Shown one piece after another: positions 35,536-44,570 of a stretch of DNA of 64,000 nt. A program made the position numbers and the translations under genes. Each line of letters begins with the position of its first letter. Position 1 is the first letter of the stretch. The notes under the pieces are model-generated. The model did no database searches and was not told the DNA's origin. It saw only the letters and a program-made list of their open reading frames with translations. Origin of the DNA: Mucilaginibacter sp. (lineage in GTDB: Bacteria; Bacteroidota; Bacteroidia; Sphingobacteriales; Sphingobacteriaceae); contig JARLHA010000006.1 in the NCBI GenBank assembly GCA_031292485.1, positions 1 through 64,000 of the forward strand. The letters are read 5' to 3'.

Positions 35536-36297
35536 ATGGATAAAATTACCGGACTCGCCAAAATGATCGACCATTCCTTGCTGCATCCCACTATGACGGA
35601 TGATGATTTATACCAGGGTTGCCTGCTGGCAAAAAAATACAATGTGGCAACGGTTTGTATTAAACCATATGCAATTAAGGGGGCATTGGAATGGCTGAAA
35701 GGATCGGGTGTGATGGTTTGCGCCGTGATCGGTTTCCCGCAGGGAAACAGCACTACGGCGGTAAAAGTGTTTGAAACGGAACAGGCCTGCATAGATGGCG
35801 CGCAGGAAATTGATATGGTGGTTAACATCGGCAAAGTTTTGGGTGAAGACTGGGCTTATGTTGAAAACGAGATTGCAGCTATTGTGGCTGTTACAAAAAG
35901 GTATAAAGCGGCGTTGAAAGTTATTTTTGAAAATGATTTCCTGCCGGAGGATAAATTTAAGATCAAACTATGCGAAATATGCAGCAGGCTGAAGGTTGAA
36001 TTCGTTAAGACCAGCACAGGGTATGGCTTTGTAAAAGGCGCTGATGGCAAATACACCTACGAGGGCGCAACAGAGCATGACCTGATCCTGATGCGTAAAC
36101 ACTCCGCACCTGAAGTACAAATAAAAGCCGCAGGCGGCGTACGTACACTTGATGACCTACTAAAAGTAAAAGCCCTGGGTGTTACGCGCGTAGGCGCCAC
36201 AGCTACCGCCGCCATACTGGAAGAAGCCAAAAGACGTTTTGGCGGTGAAGTACAGGATAGTGAGTTTTTGAATACGCAGGTTAAAGGGGGATATTGA
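35536..36297 (+). CDS. deoC: Deoxyribose-phosphate aldolase
   Basis: A 253-residue class I aldolase. The Schiff-base Lys is in VEFVKTSTGYG near residues 154-164 and the proton-relay Lys in IKAAGGVRTLDD near 196-207; the N-terminal MIDHSLLHPTMTDDD is typical. It cleaves 2-deoxyribose-5-phosphate to glyceraldehyde-3-phosphate and acetaldehyde in nucleoside breakdown. The C-terminus is about 25 residues longer than the E. coli-like norm. Confidence 0.94.
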   Translation: MDKITGLAKMIDHSLLHPTMTDDDLYQGCLLAKKYNVATVCIKPYAIKGALEWLKGSGVMVCAVIGFPQGNSTTAVKVFETEQACIDGAQEIDMVVNIGKVLGEDWAYVENEIAAIVAVTKRYKAALKVIFENDFLPEDKFKIKLCEICSRLKVEFVKTSTGYGFVKGADGKYTYEGATEHDLILMRKHSAPEVQIKAAGGVRTLDDLLKVKALGVTRVGATATAAILEEAKRRFGGEVQDSEFLNTQVKGGY

Positions 36298-36300
36298 TTT

Positions 36301-36900
36301 ACGAATTACGAGACTTTGCAGGATTCAATCTATCTAAAGTTGCACAAAAAAAGCGTTCCGTATCTCACCCCGAAACGCCTCCAACATTTTTTGATATTTT
36401 AATGCCGATACAACTAAACCTCAGATACCCTTTTTAAGAGTATCCAAATCCTTTATTTATGAAATTGATTTTAGTTAATTCAATTATTAAAAAAGCCATT
36501 CTTAAAGAACACTATTTTAACGGCAACATCCTAAATTCAAAATCCCTATCTCACAGTAAATCAACACTATTTGCAGTACAATGTGTATAAAATAAATGCA
36601 TATCCATTATAATTGCTAATTATTTAATGAATATTTAAAGCAAAAAGGCCGTTGTATTATTTAACTACCTGTTTATCAAATTATTAAAAACAAGTTATCA
36701 TGCATTAATATAATACTTATTTAACAAATAATTGTATTTATTTACCGAAATACAGCATCTGAAGGAAGCAGACAATCTGTAACTGAAAGGGCGTGAGAAA
36801 TATGCCTATTCAGTTATTATTCATCGTTAATTCGACGCAGATAATAGTCAGGCCGGAGATCACTCAAAAATAAAGCGGATCACCGGGTACTTGACCAGCC
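36301..36900. other. 600-bp AT-rich convergent intergenic region
   Basis: No credible gene lies between the deoC and poxB stops. AGCGTTCCG...CGAAACGCT (36352-36381) could be a weak terminator. A second hairpin at 36781-36815 pairs AACTGAA with TTCAGTT and AGGgC with GCCT. One 43-codon ORF from an ATG at 36458 has no supporting feature. The region may hold an unrecognised small RNA. Confidence 0.35.
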
Positions 36901-38637
36901 TTAAATTAAATCTTTCAGATGTTTGTAATTGGATTTAAACGTGTCAAGCACTTCATCCATGTGGCCATTAAGCATCATTTTGGTCATGGACAGGGCCATG
37001 CCTTTCACCTGTTCAAATTCAACTTTTGGCGGCATCGCCAATGCATTAGGGTCAGTCATGATGTTAACCAAAGCGGGGCCCTTATACATAAAGGCCTCTT
37101 TAAGCGCCTGCTTTACATCGTCTGGATCGCTGACAGTGATGCCTTTCATCCCCATGGCATGGGCCACCATCGCAAAATCCGGGTCAAACATATCTGTTTG
37201 CCAGTTGGGTATACCTGCTACCTCCATCTCCAGTTTCACCATTCCCAGCGAGCGGTTATTGAAAACAACAATTTTTACGGGCAGTTTGTATTGGGTAATG
37301 GTAGCCAAATCGCCCAATAGCATGGATAATCCGCCATCGCCGCATAAGGCAATCACCTGCCTGCCCGGGCAGGCCAGCGCTGCACCTATGGCTTGCGGCA
37401 TGGCATTTGCCATTGACCCATGATTAAATGACCCAAGCATTTTGCGTTTACCTGTCGCCTGGATATACCGGGAGCCCCATACGCATGACATGCCTGTATC
37501 CACCGTAAATATGGCATCCTCTGCTGCAAATTCGTTTACCAGGCTGGCAACAAATTCCGGGTGGATATTCTCTTTTTTGCCGCAGTCGTCCACATAAGTT
37601 TGCATTTTTTTCTTTACCTCATCGTATACCTTTAACTGGGCTTTTAAAAAACTGTCGTCAGTTTTCTGATCAATCAATGGCAACAGCGCCTTCAGGGTAT
37701 CTTTTACCGATCCGAATAAACCCATGCTCACTTTTGCCCTGCGGCCAATGCGCTCGGGGCGGATATCAATTTGGACAATGTCGCAATCCGTTGGCATAAA
37801 CTGGGTATATGGAAAATCTGTCCCCAATAAAATCAGCAGATCCGACTCATGCATGCTGTGGTATGCAGCCGGCAGGCCCAGCAGGCCGGTCATCCCTATT
37901 TCGTTGGGGTTGTCATATTGGATATCCATCTTCGCCCTGAAAGAGTAGCCTACCGGGGCATTCAGTTTTTGCGAAAGTTCAACCACTTCGTCGTGCGCGT
38001 CAGCTGCCCCGATCCCGCAAAAAATTGTTATTTTATGACGGCGGGCAACCAGTTCCGCCAATTGATCAAGTGCTGGAGCAGGTGGCTTTATTTCGGCAAC
38101 GGGGTTAAATACCTGCATGGCGGTGGCTGATTCTTCCGCGTCAACCCCGGTCAAATCGCCGGGTAATGCAATTACCGCCACCCCTTTTTGATTCAGGGCC
38201 GCCTGTATAGCAGCCTGCATCATTCGCGGAAACTGCTTTGCTGTAGTAGCAACCTGGTTGTAAACATTGCAATCGTCAAACAGCTTAATGGTATTGGTTT
38301 CCTGAAAATATTCAGTTCCGTATTCAGAACTGGAAACTGTTGAAGCAATAGCGATCACCGCAGCGCCCGACCGGTTGGCATCATACAAGCCGTTGATCAG
38401 GTGTACATGGCCAGGGCCGCTGCTACCCGCACAGCAGGCAAAACCGTTTAATTGGGCTTCGGCTCCAGCAGCATAGGCACCCGCTTCCTCATGCCTTACA
38501 TGGATCCATTGGATGCTGCCTTCGCGCCTTACCGCGTCGTTTACATTATTTAAGCTATCGCCGGTTACGGCATAAATTCTTTTTACCCCTGCATTTACCA
38601 GCATTTCAACCAATTGATCAGCGACACTCTTTGCCAT
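36901..38637 (-). CDS. Thiamine-pyrophosphate enzyme, pyruvate oxidase/dehydrogenase type
   Basis: A 578-residue TPP-dependent enzyme of the PoxB/pyruvate oxidase group. The N-terminal Pyr domain starts VADQLVEMLVNAGVKRIYAV with the catalytic Glu in HVRHEEAGAYAAGAEA near residue 50; a central nucleotide-binding domain follows (LLILLGTDFPYTQFMP near 265-280); the C-terminal TPP motif is GDGGLSMLLGD...VVFNN near 431-460. It probably decarboxylates pyruvate to acetate (quinone-linked) or to acetyl phosphate. The small gene 70 bp upstream is divergent. Confidence 0.85.
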   Translation of the reverse strand: MAKSVADQLVEMLVNAGVKRIYAVTGDSLNNVNDAVRREGSIQWIHVRHEEAGAYAAGAEAQLNGFACCAGSSGPGHVHLINGLYDANRSGAAVIAIASTVSSSEYGTEYFQETNTIKLFDDCNVYNQVATTAKQFPRMMQAAIQAALNQKGVAVIALPGDLTGVDAEESATAMQVFNPVAEIKPPAPALDQLAELVARRHKITIFCGIGAADAHDEVVELSQKLNAPVGYSFRAKMDIQYDNPNEIGMTGLLGLPAAYHSMHESDLLILLGTDFPYTQFMPTDCDIVQIDIRPERIGRRAKVSMGLFGSVKDTLKALLPLIDQKTDDSFLKAQLKVYDEVKKKMQTYVDDCGKKENIHPEFVASLVNEFAAEDAIFTVDTGMSCVWGSRYIQATGKRKMLGSFNHGSMANAMPQAIGAALACPGRQVIALCGDGGLSMLLGDLATITQYKLPVKIVVFNNRSLGMVKLEMEVAGIPNWQTDMFDPDFAMVAHAMGMKGITVSDPDDVKQALKEAFMYKGPALVNIMTDPNALAMPPKVEFEQVKGMALSMTKMMLNGHMDEVLDTFKSNYKHLKDLI

Positions 38638-38707
38638 AATTATTTTATATTTACGTATCCATTATCCTAACCAAATAAGTCGGTCAGGGTTTTAAATATT
38701 GACATTT

Positions 38708-39025
38708 ATGGGGCAAATAGTTATTGTGGCTTACAAACCAAAGCCGGGCAAAGCCGAAGCACTAAAAGTTTTAACCAAAACCCATGTTCCGCGCCTTAAA
38801 AACGAGGGCCTGGTGACTGACCGTAAAGCAATAATAATGGAAGCCGCCGACGGCACTGTTATTGAAGTTTTTGAATGGCTATCGCAGGAGGCCATCAACA
38901 ATGCCCACCATAACCCGGCAGTTTTACAAATGTGGGCCGAATATGCGGAGGTTTGTGATTATGTACCTTTAAATACTTTGGCAGAGGCTAATAATATGTT
39001 TGCGGGATTTATTCCGGTCGATTAA
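38708..39025 (+). CDS. Small ABM-fold (dimeric alpha-beta barrel) protein
   Basis: A 105-residue protein with the pattern of antibiotic-biosynthesis-monooxygenase-like barrels: IVIVAYKPKPGKAEALKVL at the N-terminus, a central IIMEAADGTVIEVFEWLS hairpin and a helix NAHHNPAVLQMWAEY. Function unknown. The ATG at 38708 is chosen over a TTG three codons earlier. The stop is three bases from the ispG stop on the other strand. Divergent from the PoxB-like gene. Confidence 0.65.
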   Translation: MGQIVIVAYKPKPGKAEALKVLTKTHVPRLKNEGLVTDRKAIIMEAADGTVIEVFEWLSQEAINNAHHNPAVLQMWAEYAEVCDYVPLNTLAEANNMFAGFIPVD

Positions 39026-39028
39026 CTC

Positions 39029-41034
39029 TCAAATATCTATCCAGTTGCCATCTTCAACAATAATCCCGATCAGTTCGTCAAGTGCATTTACCGATGAAAT
39101 ATTTTTTTTCACCGCTTCCTTACCGCGATAAAGCGTAACCTTTCCCAGCCCCGATCCTACATAGCCATAATCGGCATCGGCCATTTCGCCGGGGCCGTTT
39201 ACAATACAACCCATGATACCAATTTTTAATCCTTTAAGGTGACTTGTCCGGCTACGGATCATTTGGGTAGTTTCCATCAGGTCGAACAGGGTGCGGCCGC
39301 AGCTTGGGCAGCTGATATATTCAGTTTTTGAGATCCGTGAACGGGTAGCCTGTAAAATGCCAAAGGCGGTTGAGGTGATCACTTTAGTTTCAACTTCCGG
39401 GGCTTCTATCCAGATGCCATCGCCAAAACCATCAACCAGTAAAGCGCCAAGGTCGGTAGCGGCGTGGAGTTGTAAGTCTTGAGTCTGAAGTCTTGGGTCT
39501 TGAGTCGAAAATCTGTAATCGCGTTTGATAATAACGGGTACGTCTAATACGAGTTCTTCTAACTTAAAAAAGAAAGCGCGCTGATCGGCCATGCCGTGCA
39601 GTTCGCCGGTCTCCAATACAAATATCAGCGACGGGTTAAATGGCAATGCGCCGAAATCATCCGAATCAAGGTCGGCGTGTTTTAGCTTCACCAGGTTTAA
39701 TGCTGATGAGCGGTCCGTTGCGTTTACAAATTCCTTTAGCGAATATACCGGGTGGCACATGGTTTTATCCGCCAGATTTAACCAGGTGGGATAATTATAC
39801 AACTGTTTTAAATTGCCCGGGAAATTAAACGATGGCAAACTGTCGCCCAAATAAACAAAATCAACCGACTGATCGGCCATGTTGTATTTATCCAGCAGCG
39901 GCGAGTACAGGTAACCGGCTGCATTTAATACCGCCGGGTCTTTTAAGTTTTTGTTGGATAGATCAACCACCACCCTGGGCACCATGTGCCCACCGATGAA
40001 AGCGTTGGCTTCGTAAGTGTGGCGGCGTTTGTATTCGTAGGGATTGTGCGTAGAAGGTGAAGGGTGAAAGGTGAAAGGTTTTTTTCACCGGTATCACCTT
40101 TTGCCTTTTGCCTTTCGGCTTTTGCCCTCTCAACATATCGATTAACCAACGCTATCGCCACCGGCGCTTCTGCTTCGGGTTCTTCGGTAAGGGATACCCG
40201 CACGGTATCGCCCAGACCGTCTTCCAGCAGGGTGCCGATACCGACGGCTGATTTAATACGGCCGTCTTCGCCATCGCCGGCTTCGGTAACGCCCAGGTGC
40301 AGCGGGTAGTTCATCCCTTCGGCAACCATGGTTTCCACCAGCAGGCGGTAAGCCTGTACCATTACCTGCGGGTTGCTCGATTTCATACTCACCACCAAAC
40401 TGTAATAGTTCAGTGTTTCGCAGATCCGCATAAATTCCATCGCCGATTCAACCATGCCCTGCGGGGTGTCGCCATAACGGCTCATGATCCTGTCGCTCAG
40501 TGAGCCATGGTTGGTGCCGATGCGCATGGCGGTGCCATATTCCTTGCAGATTTTTACCAGCGGGGCAAATTTCTGATAAATGCGCTCCAGTTCGCCCCGG
40601 TATTCGGCATCGGTATAATCTATCTGGTCGAATTTCTTTTTATCGGCATAATTGCCGGGGTTTACACGCACTTTCTCTACGATCCTTGCGGCCACTTCGG
40701 CCGCATTTGGGGTAAAGTGGATATCCGCCACTAAAGGCGCGGTATACCCCCGTGCGCGGAGCTGTTTTTTAATCTCCGCCAGGTTTTGCGCCTCCTTGAT
40801 GCTGGGCGCGGTAATGCGTACATATTCGCAGCCAGCGTCTATCATCCTGATCGACTGCTCCACGGTGCCAATCGTATCCATGGTATCGGTGGTAGTCATG
40901 CTCTGGATGCGAATGGGGTTATTACCGCCCATCGGTACATCGCCGATAGCCACCTCGCGCGTAACAAAACGCGAGTATTCGGTTAGCGAATTACAATAAC
41001 GGCCCGGCAGCACTTTGATGGAAGCAGTATTCAT
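39029..41034 (-). CDS. ispG: 4-hydroxy-3-methylbut-2-enyl diphosphate synthase, split by a -1 frame discrepancy
   Basis: IspG makes HMBPP from MEcPP in the MEP isoprenoid pathway. The 5' frame (41034 to about 40078) encodes the TIM barrel ([40 protein letters not shown]) and the start of the insert domain of the long plant/Bacteroidota form. The 3' frame encodes [20 protein letters not shown], the rest of the insert domain and the Fe-S domain with Cys ligands in [11 protein letters not shown] and [10 protein letters not shown]. The frames join by one extra base in an A7 run at 40079-40085, or by a -1 shift on the heptamer A AAA AAC (40084-40078). The joined protein would be about 668 residues. 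Two short-period arrays lie in the coding region (40050-40126 and 39474-39511). Start at 41034 ([13 protein letters not shown]). Confidence 0.88.
39474..39511. repeat. 7-nt-period array inside ispG
   Basis: On the plus strand the heptads are AAGTCTT, GAGTCTG, AAGTCTT, GGGTCTT, GAGTCGA. They encode the residues [13 protein letters not shown] in frame, between IKRDYRF and [14 protein letters not shown]. The AGTCTTn words match the intergenic array at 11961-12037. Confidence 0.75.
40050..40126. repeat. 7-nt-period inverted array inside ispG, with A7 loop
   Basis: The plus-strand left arm reads GTAGAAG, GTGAAGG, GTGAAAG, GTGAAAG (40050-40077), the loop contains T7 (40079-40085), and the right arm reads TTTTGCC, TTTTGCC, TTTCGGC, TTTTGCC (40099-40126). 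It has the same arm-loop-arm design as the intergenic arrays. It spans about 77 bp, two bases more than a multiple of three, matching the frame discrepancy of the gene. Confidence 0.8.
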
Positions 41035-41058
41035 AGTACAAAAATACAAAATAGGTTT

Positions 41059-41106
41059 GTTGAAATGTTGGAAAGTTGAAAGGTTGTAATGTTGTGTGGT
41101 TGGACA
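41059..41106. repeat. 8-nt-period array (GTTGnnnn x6) upstream of ispG
   Basis: Six octads: GTTGAAAT, GTTGGAAA, GTTGAAAG, GTTGTAAT, GTTGTGTG, GTTGGACA. They start 25 bp upstream of the ispG start codon, in its 5' region. Confidence 0.8.
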
Positions 41107-41263
41107 TGTCCCAGACTTGCGGAGTTTTAAAGCTTTAAGTCTGATACATTATTTTATAGTGAAGACCGCAATGCAGATTCAACCAAATTGCTGCGGGGCA
41201 AGCTTAAATACAAATTGGTAAGGCAGAAGTAAAATTTTTATTTGAAGCTTTTGGCCCTAAAGA

Positions 41264-41461
41264 TTATTTCCAAAGACCATCGATATCAATTTCAACACCT
41301 TTGCCAGCCTTAAGATCTTTGTCTCCCTGCTGTATCATTTTAATAAATTCAGGGTCATCAGGCGATTCTCCTATTTCAAAAGGAATATCAAAGGCTTTAA
41401 ATAAACCTTTTAAAGCCGCGAACTGTTTTTTGTTTTTAGGATGGATGATTAGCCTTGTCAT
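41264..41461 (-). CDS. DUF2683-like small protein, possible orphan antitoxin
   Basis: A 65-residue protein MTRLIIHPKNKKQFAALKGL... with an acidic C-terminal half (ESPDDPEF; GVEIDIDGLWK). The layout resembles DUF2683 proteins, which are typically encoded next to a Txe/YoeB-type toxin. No toxin gene follows: the 200 bp beyond the stop contain no RelE-fold reading frame. It may be a solitary antitoxin. Confidence 0.6.
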   Translation of the reverse strand: MTRLIIHPKNKKQFAALKGLFKAFDIPFEIGESPDDPEFIKMIQQGDKDLKAGKGVEIDIDGLWK

Positions 41462-41524
41462 AAAACAAATTTAGGTGGTTTTAATAATTATTTGGATGAG
41501 ATTTTGATCTAAATATTTTTCCCA

Positions 41525-42505
41525 TCAACCCAACCCATTTTTCTCAAAATACCTTTTCACCAGCAAATTGATAAAGCGCTTTAAATAGGTTTCATTTAAA
41601 AACGTATTCGACCAGTTGTCAAATCTTTGGCATTGGATGCCCAGGTAAAAAAAATATAAAGCTACGCCAAGGTGAGGGATGATTCGTTTTTCTTCGGCAG
41701 TCAGTTCTGCAACCGATTCATAGCCATTTAAAAAAGCTTCGGTTTTTAATTTGCATTCGGCATCGTCTTTTTCGGTGCTGTTTAATTGCAAAATATAATA
41801 GGCCACATCATAACAAAGCCAGCCATTGCCACAAAAATCAAAATCAAAAAGGGTTATCCCGGCTTCTTTGTCTATGCTGATATTATCGAACCAGATATCC
41901 ATATGAACGGCGCCTTTTCTTAAATGGCCAACGTCAAATTTGTCAAATTCATCCACCAGATATTTTTGGGTTGATACCATAAAATCCATTTCGGGGGTTC
42001 CGCCGGGTAAGAATTTTTTAAGCTGTTCAAATGAATCTTTCAGGATGACGGCTGGCGAATAGCTTACTCTGCCAAGTTTAATGCCGTTAGTCAGCTGGTG
42101 CATCTTCGCCATAATTCCGCCGGTTTGATGATGCAAAGCTGCCGCAAAATTGAGCAGCTTTTCGCCTTTTGCAAAAGTGAACAATACGCCAAACCGCATC
42201 CCTTCGGGTGCTTTAAGTTCTTCGATGTATTCACCGTGTATATCCTGCAATGGGTAAGATACCGGAATATGGTTGGTATGCAGCAGGTTCAGCAGCCTGA
42301 TCTCTTCCATAATTTCCGGCTTCGTTCGCCAATTCAGGCTGTAAATCCTATACACATATTTCCCGGCGCCATCCTTTATTAAAAAAGAATCGTTGATGCC
42401 CGTTTTCAAAAGCGTACAAACAGTATCCGGGCCTAAATTGTATTGTTGCTTTACAAATAAACCAAGGTGATCAGGAGAAAAGGTAGAATTAATAACAGGC
42501 AGCAT
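41525..42505 (-). CDS. APH-family phosphotransferase (kinase-like fold)
   Basis: A 326-residue protein of the aminoglycoside phosphotransferase/choline kinase fold. The catalytic loop is HMDIWFDNIS (Brenner-type, near residues 207-216) followed by the metal-binding LFDFDFCGNGWLCYDVAY near 225-242; an N-lobe ATP site is suggested by LKTGINDSFLIKDG. Homoserine kinase II-like proteins share this pattern; the substrate is unknown and antibiotic resistance should not be assumed. No signal peptide. Confidence 0.8.
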   Translation of the reverse strand: MLPVINSTFSPDHLGLFVKQQYNLGPDTVCTLLKTGINDSFLIKDGAGKYVYRIYSLNWRTKPEIMEEIRLLNLLHTNHIPVSYPLQDIHGEYIEELKAPEGMRFGVLFTFAKGEKLLNFAAALHHQTGGIMAKMHQLTNGIKLGRVSYSPAVILKDSFEQLKKFLPGGTPEMDFMVSTQKYLVDEFDKFDVGHLRKGAVHMDIWFDNISIDKEAGITLFDFDFCGNGWLCYDVAYYILQLNSTEKDDAECKLKTEAFLNGYESVAELTAEEKRIIPHLGVALYFFYLGIQCQRFDNWSNTFLNETYLKRFINLLVKRYFEKNGLG

Positions 42506-42690
42506 ATGAATAAGGAATAAGGCGCGAAAATACGATTTTGTAAATATTGGCTTTTGAATAACTCAAATTCCTATATTTAAAAATCTTGTGGAATAGCTAT
42601 AACGGCAAATACAGGCCATTTCTCTGATACAGAAATAGACTGATTCCGCAATTGACATTCTGGATTCCGCATTAAAAAACCGAAAATCCG

Positions 42691-43122
42691 CTAAGACTGG
42701 ATATAACTCTTCAGGTGTTCAATGGTTTCTTCGTGCGAGAGGATGGTTTCCGTTACCACATCGCTGATGGAGACAATCCCGCACAGTTTATCATCTTTGG
42801 TAAATACGGGCAGGTACCGGATATTATTTTCACTCATTACATGCATGCAGGTTTCAACCGAATTTTCGGGAATCATACGTGGAAAATGGGTGCTCATGAT
42901 CTCCCTTACCTGCGTTTCCAATGATGATTTACCCTGAAGGATCACTTTGCGCGCGTAATCACGCTCGGTAAGCAGGCCGGCATATGCGCCATCCTCAGTA
43001 ATCACTACCGAACCAATATTTTTATCGGACATTAGTTTTAATGCCTCTAAAACCGTGGTGCTGCCATCTATAGCAATAACGCTACTCCCCTTACGGGCGA
43101 GGATATTGGAAACTTTTTTCAT
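42691..43122 (-). CDS. CBS-domain pair protein
   Basis: A 143-residue protein made of two CBS domains (VSNILARKGSSVIAIDGSTT...VVITEDGAYAGLLTERDYAR and VREIMSTHFPRMIPENSVE...LCGIVSISDVV). Such proteins bind adenosyl nucleotides and act as regulators or energy sensors. No partner enzyme is adjacent. Confidence 0.88.
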   Translation of the reverse strand: MKKVSNILARKGSSVIAIDGSTTVLEALKLMSDKNIGSVVITEDGAYAGLLTERDYARKVILQGKSSLETQVREIMSTHFPRMIPENSVETCMHVMSENNIRYLPVFTKDDKLCGIVSISDVVTETILSHEETIEHLKSYIQS

Positions 43123-43413
43123 GATACTCAGGTGTTAAATTGGTGAATTGCCTTATCAAATATAATAGAAAATAAAACATAAAGCATTAAAATAATGTTG
43201 AATTGTTTTTTAAATAATATGGGGGAGGCTTAGCTGCAGAGTGTTACATTTACAATAGTGACGCAGCAATGTAACTTTCTTATTAGATTAATATTTTAAT
43301 CAACATGAAAGTTTTTCGTCAGAAATGTAACATTTACGTATTCTTTTTGGGTATTGTCATAAATGGCTATACATTAGACCCTTATACCCCTTTTCGTATT
43401 CTTTATAAACCAG

Positions 43414-43599
43414 ATGCTAAAGAAAACACTTAAATGCTACAAATGCAACGCCCCGCTACATTATAAAAAACCAAGGAATTGGGTTGGAAGGAATTTGCTA
43501 TTTTTTTTACCTGTCAGGCGTTATTTTTGCGCTAAATGCTTGAAAGACCGGTATATGTTGATTTCAAAAGAAAAATTAAAAGAATATAACCGGGTTTAA
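43414..43599 (+). CDS. Small protein with two CxxC knuckles
   Basis: A 61-residue basic protein with CYKC at residues 8-11 and CAKC at 39-42, likely a zinc ribbon-like fold, separated by a hydrophobic NLLFFLPVRRYF stretch. Function unknown. It stands alone, with about 290 bp on the left holding no gene. Confidence 0.55.
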   Translation: MLKKTLKCYKCNAPLHYKKPRNWVGRNLLFFLPVRRYFCAKCLKDRYMLISKEKLKEYNRV

Positions 43600-43912
43600 T
43601 TTTTGACCCGATAGCCTTAAATCAGAAAGGTTAATTGGTAAAATAAACCCGGTATACCCCAACAATTTATTTCGCGCTATATTATAAGTAAGCTTTACCC
43701 TGTAATATACATATGTGTTAGTTAAGCCGCCCGGTCTTTAACTTATTCAACCGTTCACGTAATCAACGCAATCAACCAACCCCACGTAACACTTCTATTA
43801 TAATTGCCACAAAAATTGCAACTCTTGCAATCCAAAAAAAAATTATACTAATTTTACTAACCATTATAGCCGGCTATTTTGCTGCCTTTATTTTTTAAAC
43901 AATTTTATAAAA
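43600..43912. other. Intergenic region with 9-nt-period array
   Basis: 43743-43778 reads TTATTCAAC, CGTTCACGT, AATCAACGC, AATCAACCA, a decayed nonad array whose words match the right arm at 28595. A short frame from a TTG near 43804 to 43899 would give a 31-residue hydrophobic peptide, too weak to call. TTG at 43825 and TAATTTTA at 43850 could be a poor promoter for the DUF1080 operon. Confidence 0.45.
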
Positions 43913-44569
43913 ATGAAAAGACTCCTGTTATTTATCCCGGCATTGATTGCCGTAAATTCGCTTAAAGCGCAAACGGTTAGCCTGTTTGATGGAAAAACCA
44001 CCACGGGCTGGCATAGCTATTTAAAAACCGGGCCCGGCGCATGGAAAGTTGTTGACGGCACCCTTCAGCTTGACCCGAAAGCACCTGAACAGGGCGACCT
44101 GGTCACCAACAAAGAATACGAGAACTATGAGCTGTCATTAGAGTGGAAAATAGCTGAAGGCGGCAACAGTGGTATCATTTTCGGCGTTCATGAAGACCCT
44201 TCCTTTGATGCGACCTATCTTACCGGGATAGAAATGCAGGTACTGGACGACCAGAAAGCCGAAGACAATAAACTGGCTAACCACCGCGCCGGCTCGTTAT
44301 ATGATATGGAGGCCCCGGCGCATCCCGCCAAACCAGCCGGCGAGTGGAATAAAGTAAAGATAAAAAAACTGAACGGGCACCTTACCTTCTGGCTGAATGG
44401 CAAAAAGGTGATTGATACCCAGATCGGCAGCGCTCAATGGCAGGAAATGCTGAACAAAAGTAAATTTAAAACATGGAAAGGTTTTGCCGCCTACCCTAAA
44501 GGCCACATCGCCCTGCAGGACCATGGCGCTGTGGTTTCATTTAAGGATATAAAAATTAAAGAATTGTAA
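43913..44569 (+). CDS. DUF1080 protein (3-keto-disaccharide hydrolase domain)
   Basis: A 218-residue secreted protein with a signal peptide (MKRLLLFIPALIAVNSLKA). The lectin-like jelly-roll has the family marks SLFDGKTTTGWHSY near residues 23-36, LEWKIAEGGNSGIIFGV near 77-93, TGIEMQVLDD near 102-111 and GHIALQDHGAVVSFKDIKI at the end. PF06439 members cleave 3-keto-glycosides. The GMC oxidoreductase and subunit-3 genes follow, so it likely acts on their product in the periplasm. Confidence 0.87.
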   Translation: MKRLLLFIPALIAVNSLKAQTVSLFDGKTTTGWHSYLKTGPGAWKVVDGTLQLDPKAPEQGDLVTNKEYENYELSLEWKIAEGGNSGIIFGVHEDPSFDATYLTGIEMQVLDDQKAEDNKLANHRAGSLYDMEAPAHPAKPAGEWNKVKIKKLNGHLTFWLNGKKVIDTQIGSAQWQEMLNKSKFKTWKGFAAYPKGHIALQDHGAVVSFKDIKIKEL

Positions 44570-44570
44570 T

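Noticed and set aside
36458..36589. A 43-codon open frame in the deoC-poxB spacer
   Set aside because: AT-rich, no ribosome-binding site, no motif; length is expected by chance in such sequence.
39029..39985. A separate gene starting at MVPRVVVD for the 3' half of ispG
   Set aside because: The frame continues upstream through [20 protein letters not shown], standard IspG sequence, so the Met is internal.
41525..42505. Calling the APH-fold protein an antibiotic-resistance kinase
   Set aside because: The fold is shared by homoserine, choline and other kinases; nothing in the sequence or context points to a drug substrate.
43804..43899. A 31-residue hydrophobic peptide before the DUF1080 gene
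   Set aside because: Starts from TTG right after a stop and has no independent support; more likely leader sequence.
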